This document shows, one piece after another, positions 36,265 through 43,716 of a stretch of DNA of 63,855 nucleotides. Source of the DNA: DATNIB01 sp035604685 (GTDB lineage: Bacteria; Actinomycetota; Acidimicrobiia; Acidimicrobiales; RAAP-2); assembly GCA_035604685.1 (NCBI GenBank), contig DATNIB010000002.1:1-63855 (forward strand), written 5' to 3'. Position numbers and translations under genes: made by a program. Under the pieces are notes generated by a model. The model was not told where the DNA came from, searched no databases, and worked only from the letters and a program-made list of their open reading frames with translations. The stretch's first letter is position 1. Every line of letters starts with the position of its first letter.

Positions 36265-36759
36265 TCAGCTGCGCCGCGGTCGGCGTCGGTAGAGGGCGGG
36301 GTAGCCGAGGGTCATGGCGGTCGGGAAGTGGTCGTCCACGTAGAGGAGGGACGAGCCCGCGATGCGATCGAGCTCGTCGTCGTCCAGCTGGGACGCGGGC
36401 ACCTTGCCCACCAGGTAGACGGCGTCCTCGGGTCCGAGGCAGAAGCTCATCCCGTAGAGGTCGCTGTTGCAACGGAGGAGGTATTGGTAGACCTCGGCCA
36501 CGTTCTCCTCGGGCGCCGGCATGAACTGGGCCTCGTGGTGCAGCGTGCGCTGCCGCAACGTGAGCCAGAGGGTGATGACGTCCTTCTCCTCCCCCCGGAA
36601 ACGCAGGTACCAGCGGTGCGACGCCGTTCGGTCCGTCACCTCCTGGCGCTCGGCGGCCAGCAGGGCCTCGCCCTTGGCCAGCTGTCGCTCCGCCCAGGCG
36701 TCGATGGTGGCGACCACCGCCGCCCGCTCCTCTTCCTCTGGCAGATCGACGACCGGCAT
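36265..36759 (-). CDS. YbjN-domain protein
   Basis: 164 aa. RWYLRFRGEEKDVITLWLTLRQRTLHHEAQFMPAP is the YbjN/type III chaperone-like fold signature (quoted across two strands), followed by VYQYLLRCNSDLYGMSFCLG and an acidic C-terminal helix. Function unknown; YbjN-like proteins have been linked to stress responses. A homologue follows mshA in mycobacteria, and here it is also the next gene after mshA (32-base gap), so a conserved link is likely. Confidence 0.82.
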   Translation of the reverse strand: MPVVDLPEEEERAAVVATIDAWAERQLAKGEALLAAERQEVTDRTASHRWYLRFRGEEKDVITLWLTLRQRTLHHEAQFMPAPEENVAEVYQYLLRCNSDLYGMSFCLGPEDAVYLVGKVPASQLDDDELDRIAGSSLLYVDDHFPTAMTLGYPALYRRRPRRS

Positions 36760-36791
36760 CTCGGCGGCTCAGGGCCGACGCGGCGCGGTGC

Positions 36792-38057
36792 TCAACACTC
36801 GACCAGTCGGCCCGTCACCAGCTCATCGTGGATGACGGCGAGGAGGGCGGCGGCCCGGCGCCAGGTGTAGCCGCGGGCGCGCCGGGCCGAGTTGGTGCCG
36901 AGGCGCTCGGCCAAGAGGGGGTCGTCCAGGATCTGGCGCACCGGGCCGACGAAGGCCGACGCGTGGTGGTCGTCCACCAAGAACCCCGTCTCGCCCGACT
37001 CGACGAGGGTGGTCAGCCCACCGACGGCGGCGGCCACGACGGGCGTGCCACAGGCCTCCGCCTCCAAGGCCACCAACCCGAACGACTCGGACCGGCTGGG
37101 GACGAGGCAGATGTCCGCCGCCCGATAGAAGCTGGACAAGAGCTCGTGCGGCTGGGGCGCCACCATCTTCAGCCGGTCGGCCACCTTCAGTTCCTCGGCC
37201 AGGGTGAGCAGCTCGTCATAGGCGCGTTGGCCGCGCGGCCCGCTCGGTCCGCCCACCACGACCAGCCAGCACGGTTCGCCCTCGTGGCGCAGCGCGGCGA
37301 GGACTCGGACCGCCAGATCCGCCCGCTTGAGGGGCTGGATGCGCCCGACGAACAGGAGCAGGGGACCCGACTGCGGCAGGCCGAGAGCCCGACGCGCCTG
37401 GTTCCTGTTCCCCGGGGCGAAGTAGGCGTGGTCGACCCCGGGGGGGACGACCCGGACCCGGGACGGCTGGGCGCCGTAGAGCGCGGCGATCTGCTCGGCT
37501 TCGACGCTGCAGGAGGCGAGCACGGCATCCGAGCACCGGATGATCTCGGCCTCGGCCTCCGCCCGGCGGTGCGGCATGTCGGCTTCGACCTCTTCGGGCC
37601 CGGCCTCCGCCTTCACCCGGTCGAGCGTGTGGAACGTGCAGACGAGCGGCAGGTCCAGCTCGTGCTTGATGACGTGGCCGGCCAGGCCCGAGAGCCAGTA
37701 GTTGGCGTGGATGGCCTCGAACGCTCCGCCCTCCTCCTCGGACAGCACGGACCCGCGGGACGAGGTCATGCGGGTGAGGACGCCGTCGGTGAACTGCGGA
37801 ACGATGTCGGGCAGCGCTTCCTTCGCCAAGGGACCCTCGGGGCCGGCCACCACGTGGTGCACCCGCAGCCCGGGCTCGACGTCGACGATCGCGGGGAGGT
37901 CGGGGGCCCAGGCCCTGGTGAACACGTCGCAGGTGGCCCCGGCCCGCGCCAGCGCCGCGGCCAGCTCGCGCACATAGACGTTCATCCCACCGCTGTCGCC
38001 GGCACCCGGCTGGGCCAGCGGAGACGTGTGGAGAGAGAGGACGGCCAGCCGTCGCAT
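36792..38057 (-). CDS. mshA: D-inositol-3-phosphate glycosyltransferase (mycothiol synthesis)
   Basis: 421 aa GT4 glycosyltransferase. N-terminal DSGGMNVYVRELA with the preceding SLHTSPLAQPGAG is the MshA acceptor-side motif; the donor side has FVGRIQPLKRADL and SRSESFGLVALEAEACGTPVV. It joins UDP-GlcNAc to inositol-3-phosphate, the first step of mycothiol. The N-terminal match and the YbjN neighbour make MshA much more likely than another GT4 enzyme. Confidence 0.92.
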   Translation of the reverse strand: MRRLAVLSLHTSPLAQPGAGDSGGMNVYVRELAAALARAGATCDVFTRAWAPDLPAIVDVEPGLRVHHVVAGPEGPLAKEALPDIVPQFTDGVLTRMTSSRGSVLSEEEGGAFEAIHANYWLSGLAGHVIKHELDLPLVCTFHTLDRVKAEAGPEEVEADMPHRRAEAEAEIIRCSDAVLASCSVEAEQIAALYGAQPSRVRVVPPGVDHAYFAPGNRNQARRALGLPQSGPLLLFVGRIQPLKRADLAVRVLAALRHEGEPCWLVVVGGPSGPRGQRAYDELLTLAEELKVADRLKMVAPQPHELLSSFYRAADICLVPSRSESFGLVALEAEACGTPVVAAAVGGLTTLVESGETGFLVDDHHASAFVGPVRQILDDPLLAERLGTNSARRARGYTWRRAAALLAVIHDELVTGRLVEC

Positions 38058-38069
38058 GCCGCGACGAGC

Positions 38070-38474
38070 CTACCGGGAGGGGCTCTCGGCCCCGGTCCCC
38101 GCGGCGGCGTCGGTCGGTGCCTCGGCCCTGTGCTCGCGGCGGAAGGACAGGTAGATCTGGACCAGTGCCTGCTTGTGCTCCTCGGACAGGTGGGGATCGG
38201 TCATGATCTGGCGCTCGAGGTCACCCGACCCGTCCGGTGGATCGAGGATCCCCGCCTGGACGTAGAGGGTCTCGGCCGAGATCCGCAGGGCCCGCGCGAT
38301 CTGCTGGAGGATCTCGGCCGAAGGCCGGCGAAGGCCCCGCTCGATCTGGCTCAGGTAGGGGTTGGAGATCCCCGCCAGCTCCGACAGCCGGCGCAGCGAG
38401 AGCTGGGCGGTGCCGCGCTGCTGGCGGATGAAGGTGCCGAGGTCGCGCAAGCGGCTCGACGGGTCGGTTGCCAC
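38070..38474 (-). CDS. XRE-family transcriptional regulator
   Basis: 134 aa. Residues 11-70 form a Cro/CI helix-turn-helix: LGTFIRQQRGTAQLSLRRLS, then ELAGISNPYLSQIERGLRRP. The C-terminal half (LERQIMTDPHLSEEHKQALVQIYLSFR) is helical and probably dimerises or senses. GTG start; mshA begins 12 bases after the stop, so it is in the same transcript. Targets unknown. Confidence 0.88.
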   Translation of the reverse strand: MATDPSSRLRDLGTFIRQQRGTAQLSLRRLSELAGISNPYLSQIERGLRRPSAEILQQIARALRISAETLYVQAGILDPPDGSGDLERQIMTDPHLSEEHKQALVQIYLSFRREHRAEAPTDAAAGTGAESPSR

Positions 38475-38511
38475 GACTCGAGCGTACCGGTCGACCCTGG
38501 TCGGGCCGTGC

Positions 38512-38955
38512 CTAGGGGAGACGGCCGGCGCGCTCGGGAGGCCAGTAGCGATAGAGCACCGGCCCCACCAACCCCGCCGCGGCGACCGGCCCGAAGGTTC
38601 GGCTGTCGGTGCTGGCCGACGGGTTGTCCCCCAGCACCTCGACCCCGCCGGGGACGAGAGCGCTCACGCGCTTGACCAGCAGTCCCGGGTGGCCCGGCCG
38701 CCGGGGATCGCGCAGGGCGGCCAACTGGCCGACACGCCAGTGCCAGCGGGGGTGGCGGAGCACGAGGAGCCGATCGCCCGGCGCCAGGGCCGGCAGCATG
38801 CTGTCCCCGAAGACCTCGACCCGCCGCAGCAACCCCCAGAGCGCCGCCGACGATGCGGCCACGACCAGACCCCGGACCGGCACGGCGCCGAACCCCCGGA
38901 CGGCTCGCCGACTCTGCCGGGCGGAGGGGCTGGATAGTGTGACGTCGTCGCCCAC
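38512..38955 (-). CDS. sodX: Ni-superoxide dismutase maturation protease (S26 signal-peptidase type)
   Basis: 147 aa from GTG 38955; other in-frame starts (GTG 38964, GTG 38883) are possible. One membrane segment (GLVVAASSAALWGLL) precedes VFGDSMLPALAPGDRLLV with the catalytic Ser, and LVKRVSAL carries the Lys partner; LGDNPSASTDSRTFGPV is the usual S26 end. Divergent from sodN, 62 bases away, the standard layout for the protease that removes the SodN propeptide so that the new His1 can bind nickel. Confidence 0.88.
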   Translation of the reverse strand: MGDDVTLSSPSARQSRRAVRGFGAVPVRGLVVAASSAALWGLLRRVEVFGDSMLPALAPGDRLLVLRHPRWHWRVGQLAALRDPRRPGHPGLLVKRVSALVPGGVEVLGDNPSASTDSRTFGPVAAAGLVGPVLYRYWPPERAGRLP

Positions 38956-39017
38956 GCGCTCCACTGTGGACCGTGGGCGCAGGACGGACCAACCGGCACA
39001 GGAAGGCAGCCCCAACC

Positions 39018-39434
39018 ATGTCCATGATCGACCGAGTGCTCACCGCCATCGACAAGGTGTCGGCTCCCACGATGATCCACGCCCACTGCGACCTGCCCTG
39101 CGGGGTCTACGACCCCGCCCAGGCCCGCCTCGAAGCACAGTCGGTGAAGGCGTGCCAAGAGAAGCACAACGCGTCCGACGACCACGACTTCCAGACCCGC
39201 GCCATCACCATCAAAGAGGAGCGGGCCGACCTCGTGAAGCACCACCTGTGGGTGCTCTGGACCGACTACTTCAAGCCTGAGCACCTGAAGGCCCACCCGC
39301 AGCTCCACGAGCTGTTCTGGAAGGCCACGAAGTCGGCAGGCGAGGCCAAGAAGACCAACGACGAATCCGTCGGTCAGCGCCTGATCGACGAGATCGACGA
39401 GATCGCCGGCATCTTCTGGGAGACCAAGAAGTAA
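39018..39434 (+). CDS. sodN: Nickel superoxide dismutase
   Basis: 138 aa precursor. HCDLPCGVYDP at 23-33 is the nickel hook; after removal of residues 1-22 by SodX, His1, Cys2 and Cys6 bind nickel. The rest (EHLKAHPQLHELFWKATKSAG, IFWETKK) is the four-helix bundle. ATG 39018 is chosen with AGGAAGG upstream. The propeptide (MSMIDRVLTAIDKVSAPTMI, then HA before the cut) is slightly longer than in Streptomyces. Disposes of superoxide in the cytosol. Confidence 0.97.
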   Translation: MSMIDRVLTAIDKVSAPTMIHAHCDLPCGVYDPAQARLEAQSVKACQEKHNASDDHDFQTRAITIKEERADLVKHHLWVLWTDYFKPEHLKAHPQLHELFWKATKSAGEAKKTNDESVGQRLIDEIDEIAGIFWETKK

Positions 39435-39453
39435 CGCGGCGAACCCAGGTCCG

Positions 39454-39479
39454 GCGACTGGGCGCTATCGCTCAGTCGC
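39454..39479. terminator. Bidirectional hairpin between sodN and the DksA-like gene
   Basis: GCGACTGGGCG (39454-39464) pairs with CGCTCAGTCGC (39469-39479) over 11 positions with one G-T wobble and a four-base loop CTAT. It lies 20 bases after the sodN stop and overlaps the last codons of the convergent gene. No T-run is present, as is usual in high-GC actinobacteria. Confidence 0.6.
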
Positions 39480-39654
39480 TGTGTCGCCCGCAGTCGAGGG
39501 TGGTCGGAGCGTTCGCCAGTCGCGCGTCGTCAATGGCCTCGCCGCAACGCTCGCAGGTGCCGTAGGTGCCATCGCTCAGTCGACCGAGCGCGGCGTCGAC
39601 CGCGTCCAGCGTCCCTTCGGCGTCGCTCAGCACCGACTGGTAGTCCGTCTCCAC
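39472..39654 (-). CDS. Small DksA/TraR-type zinc-finger protein
   Basis: 60 aa. Four Cys-type zinc finger CERCGEAIDDARLANAPTTL followed by DCGRHSD, with a short coiled N-terminal helix (DYQSVLSDAEGTLDAVDAAL). It resembles truncated DksA/TraR proteins but lacks the long coiled coil that enters the RNA polymerase channel. The third ligand position reads C-G-R-H, so His may serve as the fourth ligand. GTG start directly behind GGGAGG, a tight spacing that leaves the exact start uncertain. Confidence 0.75.
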   Translation of the reverse strand: METDYQSVLSDAEGTLDAVDAALGRLSDGTYGTCERCGEAIDDARLANAPTTLDCGRHSD

Positions 39655-39704
39655 CCTCCCGAGGGTATCGGGCCCGCTCCACGGCGCGCGCCATGGCGGA
39701 GCGA

Positions 39705-40865
39705 TCAGGAGGACGCCGCGTAGACGGCGCGCGCCCGGTAGCGCAGCGGGCGCTCCTGGAGCTCCTCCAGGTAGTGCCCCAGCCAGCCGACCACGCGGGC
39801 GATCGTGAAGATGGTCCGGCCGGCCCGCGACGACATCCCGCTGGCGAAGGTGAGGGCCCCGAGGCCGAGGTCGACGTTGGGCTCAGGGAGCTGCTGTGCC
39901 TTGGCCAGCTCGATGATCGACGCCACGAGACGGATCGCGTCGGGACTCGCCATCTCGGTCACACTCGCCAACAGGACGGCGAGGCGCGGATCGCCCGACC
40001 GGTAGACGGGGTGCCCGAACCCGGGCAGCAGGCGGTGCCAGCGGAGAGCGTCGTCGACGGCCCGTTCGGGCCCGTCGCGCTCGGCGGACACCAGCAATTC
40101 ATGAGCCAGCTGACTCGCCCCGCCGTGCAGCGGGCCGGCCACCGTGCCGAGTCCCGCCAGCAGCGCTTCGTAGGGGTCGGCGCGCGCCGACGCCGCCACC
40201 CGGACCGCCAACGTCGACGTCGCCAGCTCGTGGTCGGCCAAGAGGACCAGGGCCGCGTTGACCGCTCGGATCACGGCCGGCGCCGGATCGGGCACGAGCT
40301 GGGCCGCGAGGGCCTGCGCCACGCGGAAGCCGGTGCTGGAGTCGCGCGGATTCACGCTCGAACGCGGGCCCGGCAAGGCCGCCACCATGGTGCTCACCAC
40401 CCGCCGCCCGGCCCGCACGACGGCCTCGGGCCGAAGATCCGAACGGGTGGGGTCGGCGCATGCCGCGACGAGCACCGCCCAGGCCAGCCGGTCGGGCTCG
40501 GATACCGCGGGAACCGGACCCAACGGAACGGCCTCCCAGGGGCCGGGTTCGGCGGCCCAGAACAGGTCGGCCACGGATTCGAAACTGGCCTGGGTGGCCA
40601 GCTCCGTGACGGGGTGCCCGCGATAGGTCGGGCCGTCGTCACGCAATTGCGTGAGCGAGGTCGTGACCGTCGCCAAGCGGCCCTCCACCCGCTGGCTGTC
40701 GCGCGTGCGCCGGGCCAGGCGTTCCACGTCCTCCACGTCGAAGAGGCTCCTGCGCCCGTCTGGGGATCGATGTGAGACGAGGAGCCCCCTGCTGACATAC
40801 GCGTAGAGGGTCGCCAGCTTGATCCCGAGTCGTCGGGCCGCCTCCTCGCTCTGCAGCGTCGGCAC
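39705..40865 (-). CDS. Citrate synthase-like enzyme with N-terminal helix-turn-helix
   Basis: 386 aa from GTG 40865; ATG 40880 and ATG 40895 are alternatives. Residues 1-50 (TLQSEEAARRLGIKLATLYA, then YVSRGLLVSHRSPDGRRSLF) are a MerR/excisionase-like DNA-binding fold. The rest is citrate synthase: His247 in GPLHGG, His285 in GFGHPVYRSGDPR and Asp332 in NVDLGLG correspond to the catalytic His-His-Asp, so it looks active. GTG 40865 is preferred because TATGAT lies exactly six bases before it, the spacing of a leaderless start. Divergent from the CBS-fused paralogue. It may condense acetyl- or propionyl-CoA with oxaloacetate and also bind DNA. Confidence 0.88.
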   Translation of the reverse strand: MPTLQSEEAARRLGIKLATLYAYVSRGLLVSHRSPDGRRSLFDVEDVERLARRTRDSQRVEGRLATVTTSLTQLRDDGPTYRGHPVTELATQASFESVADLFWAAEPGPWEAVPLGPVPAVSEPDRLAWAVLVAACADPTRSDLRPEAVVRAGRRVVSTMVAALPGPRSSVNPRDSSTGFRVAQALAAQLVPDPAPAVIRAVNAALVLLADHELATSTLAVRVAASARADPYEALLAGLGTVAGPLHGGASQLAHELLVSAERDGPERAVDDALRWHRLLPGFGHPVYRSGDPRLAVLLASVTEMASPDAIRLVASIIELAKAQQLPEPNVDLGLGALTFASGMSSRAGRTIFTIARVVGWLGHYLEELQERPLRYRARAVYAASS

Positions 40866-40871
40866 CCCTTC

Positions 40872-40892
40872 ATCATACATTGACTTGATCAA
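40872..40892. promoter_or_regulatory. Compact control region between the two citrate synthases
   Basis: On the minus strand TATGAT (40877-40872) is a good -10 for the HTH-citrate synthase gene. Immediately upstream, in the spacer, is the perfect 8-bp palindrome TTGATCAA (40885-40892), within AATGTTGATCAAGTCAAT. A poor -35 (TGTAAA) at 17 bases suggests the promoter needs help, as with MerR-type activation in the spacer. The HTH of the encoded enzyme is an obvious candidate ligand (inference). Confidence 0.45.
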
Positions 40893-40931
40893 CATTTACA
40901 GACCGGCTGAACGGGACGAAGATGGTTCCAA

Positions 40932-40950
40932 CCGGCGCTTCGGGCGCCGG
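40932..40950 (+). other. Leader hairpin before the CBS-citrate synthase
   Basis: CCGGCGC (40932-40938) and GCGCCGG (40944-40950) form a perfect 7-bp stem with loop TTCGG. It ends six bases before the ribosome binding site AAGGAG (40957-40962), so it could shield or expose the site. Confidence 0.4.
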
Positions 40951-40968
40951 CGATCGAAGGAGCTGCCG

Positions 40969-42486
40969 ATGGCCACGCTCGTGCGGGATCTGATGTCGCA
41001 GCCGCCGATCACCTGCGGCGCAGACGCCTCGTTGGCCGACGCGGCGCAACGCATGCAGGCGGCGCAGGTCGGCTCGGTGGTCGTCACCGAGGACACCAAG
41101 GTGGCCGGGATCCTCACCGAACGCGATCTCCTCCGTGCGGCCGCGGCCCGCTGCGATCCGTCGGTTGAGCGGGTCCACCTCTGGATGACCGCCAACCCGG
41201 ACGTGCTCGGGCCGGACGAGGAAGTGGCCGCCGCCTGGACCAGCCTGTCGGGCCACCACTATCGCCACCTGCCGGTCGTCGAGGCCGGAGGGTTGGTCGG
41301 CGTCGTATCGATCCGGGATCTCATCGGGCACGCCCGCATCCGGCCGGCCGAGGAGCCGCGGGCCGAGGTGCCCAAGGGTCTCGAAGGGGTGGTCGTGGCC
41401 TCCACCACCATCGGAGACGTCCGAGGGGAGGAGGGGTTCTTCCACTACCACCAGTATTCGGCGGTCGAGCTGGCCGAGAAGCGGACGTTCGAGGACGTCT
41501 GGCACCTCCTCTTCGTCGGCGAGCTGCCCGATTCGGCGAGTCGGCGCACCTTTGGCTCACGGACGAGTGCGCTGCGGAGCCTCCCGCCCGGCCTCGAGAC
41601 GTTGCTCCCGCTCCTCGTGACTCGAGGAACCCCGCTCGAGATCCTCCGAACCTCCGTGTCGCTCCTGGGGAGCGAGCTCGGATGGAAGGCGCTGCGCGAC
41701 GTGGATGCCGAGACCGTGTGGTCCGATGCCCTCGGACTGTGCGCGGTGGTGCCGACCATCCTGGCAGCAGCCTGGAGACTGCGCAACGGGCTCGAGCCGG
41801 TCCCATCCCGGACGGATCTCGGCTACGCGGCCAACTACCTGTGGATGCTCACCGGTGTGGAACCCACGCCAGAACACGCCCGGGCGGTGGAGCAGTACCT
41901 CATGCTGACGGTCGACCACGGGTTCAACGCGTCGACCTTCACGGCGCGGGTCATCACCTCAACGGAAGCGGACCTCGCCGCGTCGATCTGTGGAGCCATC
42001 GGGGCACTCTCGGGGCCGCTGCACGGCGGTGCACCCAGCCGGGCCCTCGACATGCTGGAGGCGATCGGTACTCCGGACCGAGCAGAAGTATGGCTGCGGT
42101 CCGCCGTCGAGCGCGGGGACCGGCTCATGGGGTTCGGGCATCGCGTCTACAAGACCGAAGACCCGCGGTCGCACTTCCTGCGCCAGGTGGCGCAGGACCT
42201 TGGCGGCCCGCTGGTCGATTTCGCCATACAGGTGGAGGAGACCGCGGTCCGCGTGCTGGCCGAGCTGAAGCCCGGCCATCGGCTCTACACGAACGTCGAG
42301 TTCTTCGCGGGCGTGGTCATGGAGAGTTGCGGCATCCCGCGAGAGATGTTCACCCCCACCTTTGCCATCAGCCGCACGGTGGGATGGTGCGTCCACGTCC
42401 TCGAGCAAGCGGCCGACAACCGCTTGATCAGACCCGCCGCCCGCTACGTCGGACCGCCGCCGCCGCAGCCCGTCCCGCAGATATAG
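40969..42486 (+). CDS. CBS-domain pair fused to citrate synthase
   Basis: 505 aa; AAGGAG lies six bases before the ATG. Residues 1-120 are two CBS repeats (VRDLMSQPPITCGADASLADAA ... GILTERDLL; HHYRHLPVVEAGGLVGVVSIRDL, quoted in short pieces), a module that binds adenine nucleotides. Residues ~140-495 are a citrate synthase of the CitA kind, ending RPAARYVGP. Catalytic His352 (GPLHGG) and His391 (GFGHRVYK) are present; the position of the catalytic Asp is Glu444 (TNVEFFAG), a change I associate with the CitA subfamily but which may alter activity. Likely allosterically tuned by energy charge (inference). Confidence 0.9.
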   Translation: MATLVRDLMSQPPITCGADASLADAAQRMQAAQVGSVVVTEDTKVAGILTERDLLRAAAARCDPSVERVHLWMTANPDVLGPDEEVAAAWTSLSGHHYRHLPVVEAGGLVGVVSIRDLIGHARIRPAEEPRAEVPKGLEGVVVASTTIGDVRGEEGFFHYHQYSAVELAEKRTFEDVWHLLFVGELPDSASRRTFGSRTSALRSLPPGLETLLPLLVTRGTPLEILRTSVSLLGSELGWKALRDVDAETVWSDALGLCAVVPTILAAAWRLRNGLEPVPSRTDLGYAANYLWMLTGVEPTPEHARAVEQYLMLTVDHGFNASTFTARVITSTEADLAASICGAIGALSGPLHGGAPSRALDMLEAIGTPDRAEVWLRSAVERGDRLMGFGHRVYKTEDPRSHFLRQVAQDLGGPLVDFAIQVEETAVRVLAELKPGHRLYTNVEFFAGVVMESCGIPREMFTPTFAISRTVGWCVHVLEQAADNRLIRPAARYVGPPPPQPVPQI

Positions 42487-42501
42487 AGGCTCCGCGAGCG
42501 G

Positions 42502-42516
42502 GGCGGCCGGACCGCC
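42502..42516. terminator. Small hairpin between convergent genes
   Basis: GGCGG (42502-42506) and CCGCC (42512-42516) form a 5-bp stem with loop CCGGA, 15 bases after the CBS-citrate synthase stop and in front of a convergent gene. Weak, without a T-run. Confidence 0.35.
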
Positions 42517-42537
42517 GGTGGCTGGTCGCTCCGTCGG

Positions 42538-42831
42538 CTAGGAGTGGTCTTCGATCACATCGAGATCATGGAAGGTCATGGGACCGTCTATGACCTCGGC
42601 GTAGCGCGCCGCGAACTCCTGTGTCTCGGGCAGCGCCGAATTCTCCATGGCCGACTCGAAGGAGTCGAAGAAGGCCAGCAGCATGTGGTGGGTGGGGTCG
42701 TTTCGGTCCCGGGTGGCGATCGAGCGCCGCACGGTGCGCTTGCCCTCAGTTGCCCTTTCCCACTCCTGGTCGAGCTTCTGCGTCTCTTCGGCCTTCGACG
42801 TCTTGAATTCGATGATTTGGATGAACGCCAC
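42538..42831 (-). CDS. Small conserved protein, ABM-like dimeric alpha/beta barrel
   Basis: 97 aa from GTG 42831, with GGGAGG six bases upstream. AFIQIIEFKTSKAEE at the start, THHMLLAFFDSFESAMENS in the middle and MTFHDLDVIEDHS at the end give the beta-alpha-beta-beta pattern of antibiotic-biosynthesis-monooxygenase-like proteins. Similar small proteins are frequent in actinobacteria; function unknown. Single gene. Confidence 0.7.
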   Translation of the reverse strand: MAFIQIIEFKTSKAEETQKLDQEWERATEGKRTVRRSIATRDRNDPTHHMLLAFFDSFESAMENSALPETQEFAARYAEVIDGPMTFHDLDVIEDHS

Positions 42832-43073
42832 CGCTGGCCTCCCTTGTGCACGGATGTCGGAGTGATCAGTTGGGGCCGGGTCAACGCAGTCGGACCGGGC
42901 GGGCCGATGCGGCACGCCGATGGCCCAAGAACGGAACCTCGAGAGGCATGAACCACGGCGGCCCGAACCCATGACGAGTGTACGACCTCGCCGACTGCCC
43001 CGGCTTGGCCGGCGGACGGCAGACACGAACCCCCCGGGATGCGTCGGGACCGCCGCTATCGTTTGGCCCACCT

Positions 43074-43146
43074 GGGCCGCTAGCTCATCGGGTAGAGCAG
43101 GGGACTTTTAATCCCAAGGTGCCGGGTTCGAGCCCCGGGCGGCCCA
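43074..43146 (+). tRNA. tRNA-Lys (anticodon TTT)
   Basis: 73 bases without encoded CCA. Acceptor GGGCCGC pairs with GCGGCCC, discriminator A; D-arm GCTC/GAGC; anticodon loop CTTTTAA with TTT at the centre; T-arm CCGGG-TTCGAGC-CCCGG. The outermost pair of the anticodon stem is a G-A mismatch. No integrase or repeat flanks it, so no sign that it serves as an attachment site. Confidence 0.95.
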
Positions 43147-43203
43147 CTCCGCAGGTGATCCTGGACGAAGTAGTCCCGGGGGATGCTTGACAGCCCGAAG
43201 GAT

Positions 43204-43569
43204 CTACGACGCCGTCGCCCCCTTCGGCTCCGTCCGCCGGCTCCACCCCCGGGGGTGGCCACCGGAGAACTCACGGTGCCTGAGCGCATCGAGTACCGCC
43301 GGATTCAGCGACCTCGGACCGAGCCCGACGTCCACCCGGGTCGGGGCGTCGGCCCACCGGTGGGCTTCGATCTCGTCCCACAGAGTTGGATCAAGCATCC
43401 GCGCCCGCTCCTCGGCGGGTAGTTCGTGGAACAAGACCCAGCGGCCCATGACCCCATCGAAGTAGCACGCCTCTGGCGGCGGCCCGTCCCCGCCCTGGGC
43501 CCGATCGAGCATCTCGAAGTCATTCTTGAGACAGCACCAAGCCCAGCAGTACGGGTAGTCGCTCGCCAT
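43204..43569 (-). CDS. Small Cys/Trp-rich protein of unknown function
   Basis: 121 aa from ATG 43569 with GGGAGG six bases upstream. The N-terminus MASDYPYCWAWCCLKNDFEM has three Cys and two Trp in 13 residues and could bind a metal. The middle (CYFDGVMGRWVLFHELPAEE) and the end (LRHREFSGGHPRGWSRRTEP) are soluble. I do not recognise the family. A perfect inverted repeat lies 43 bases upstream of the start. Confidence 0.65.
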   Translation of the reverse strand: MASDYPYCWAWCCLKNDFEMLDRAQGGDGPPPEACYFDGVMGRWVLFHELPAEERARMLDPTLWDEIEAHRWADAPTRVDVGLGPRSLNPAVLDALRHREFSGGHPRGWSRRTEPKGATAS

Positions 43570-43612
43570 GTCGCACCTCCCCGCGTTCAACGGTTCCCTG
43601 AACAATGGTCGA

Positions 43613-43633
43613 TCTTCCTTGTGACAAGGAAGA
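43613..43633. promoter_or_regulatory. Perfect 9-bp inverted repeat upstream of the Cys/Trp-rich gene
   Basis: TCTTCCTTG (43613-43621) and CAAGGAAGA (43625-43633) are exact reverse complements separated by TGA. A second, shorter repeat GTTCA/TGAAC surrounds 43586-43604. The pair lies between the start of the small gene and the end of the permease, where a dimeric repressor would act. As a hairpin it would have only a three-base loop, so a protein-binding site is more likely. Confidence 0.5.
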
Positions 43634-43716
43634 CGCGGAACCTGTTGAAATACCGGCGAAATTGCCCTTAGCGCTGTGCAAAGCGTGTGGACAATTTGGG
43701 TGTTCCCGCGAACGTG

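Noticed and set aside
39472..39654. Functional full-length DksA.
   Set aside because: Only the zinc finger and a short helix are present; the coiled coil needed to enter the polymerase channel is missing.
43074..43146. tRNA-Lys as a phage or island attachment site.
   Set aside because: No integrase, no duplicated 3' end and no compositional change that fits an island on either side.
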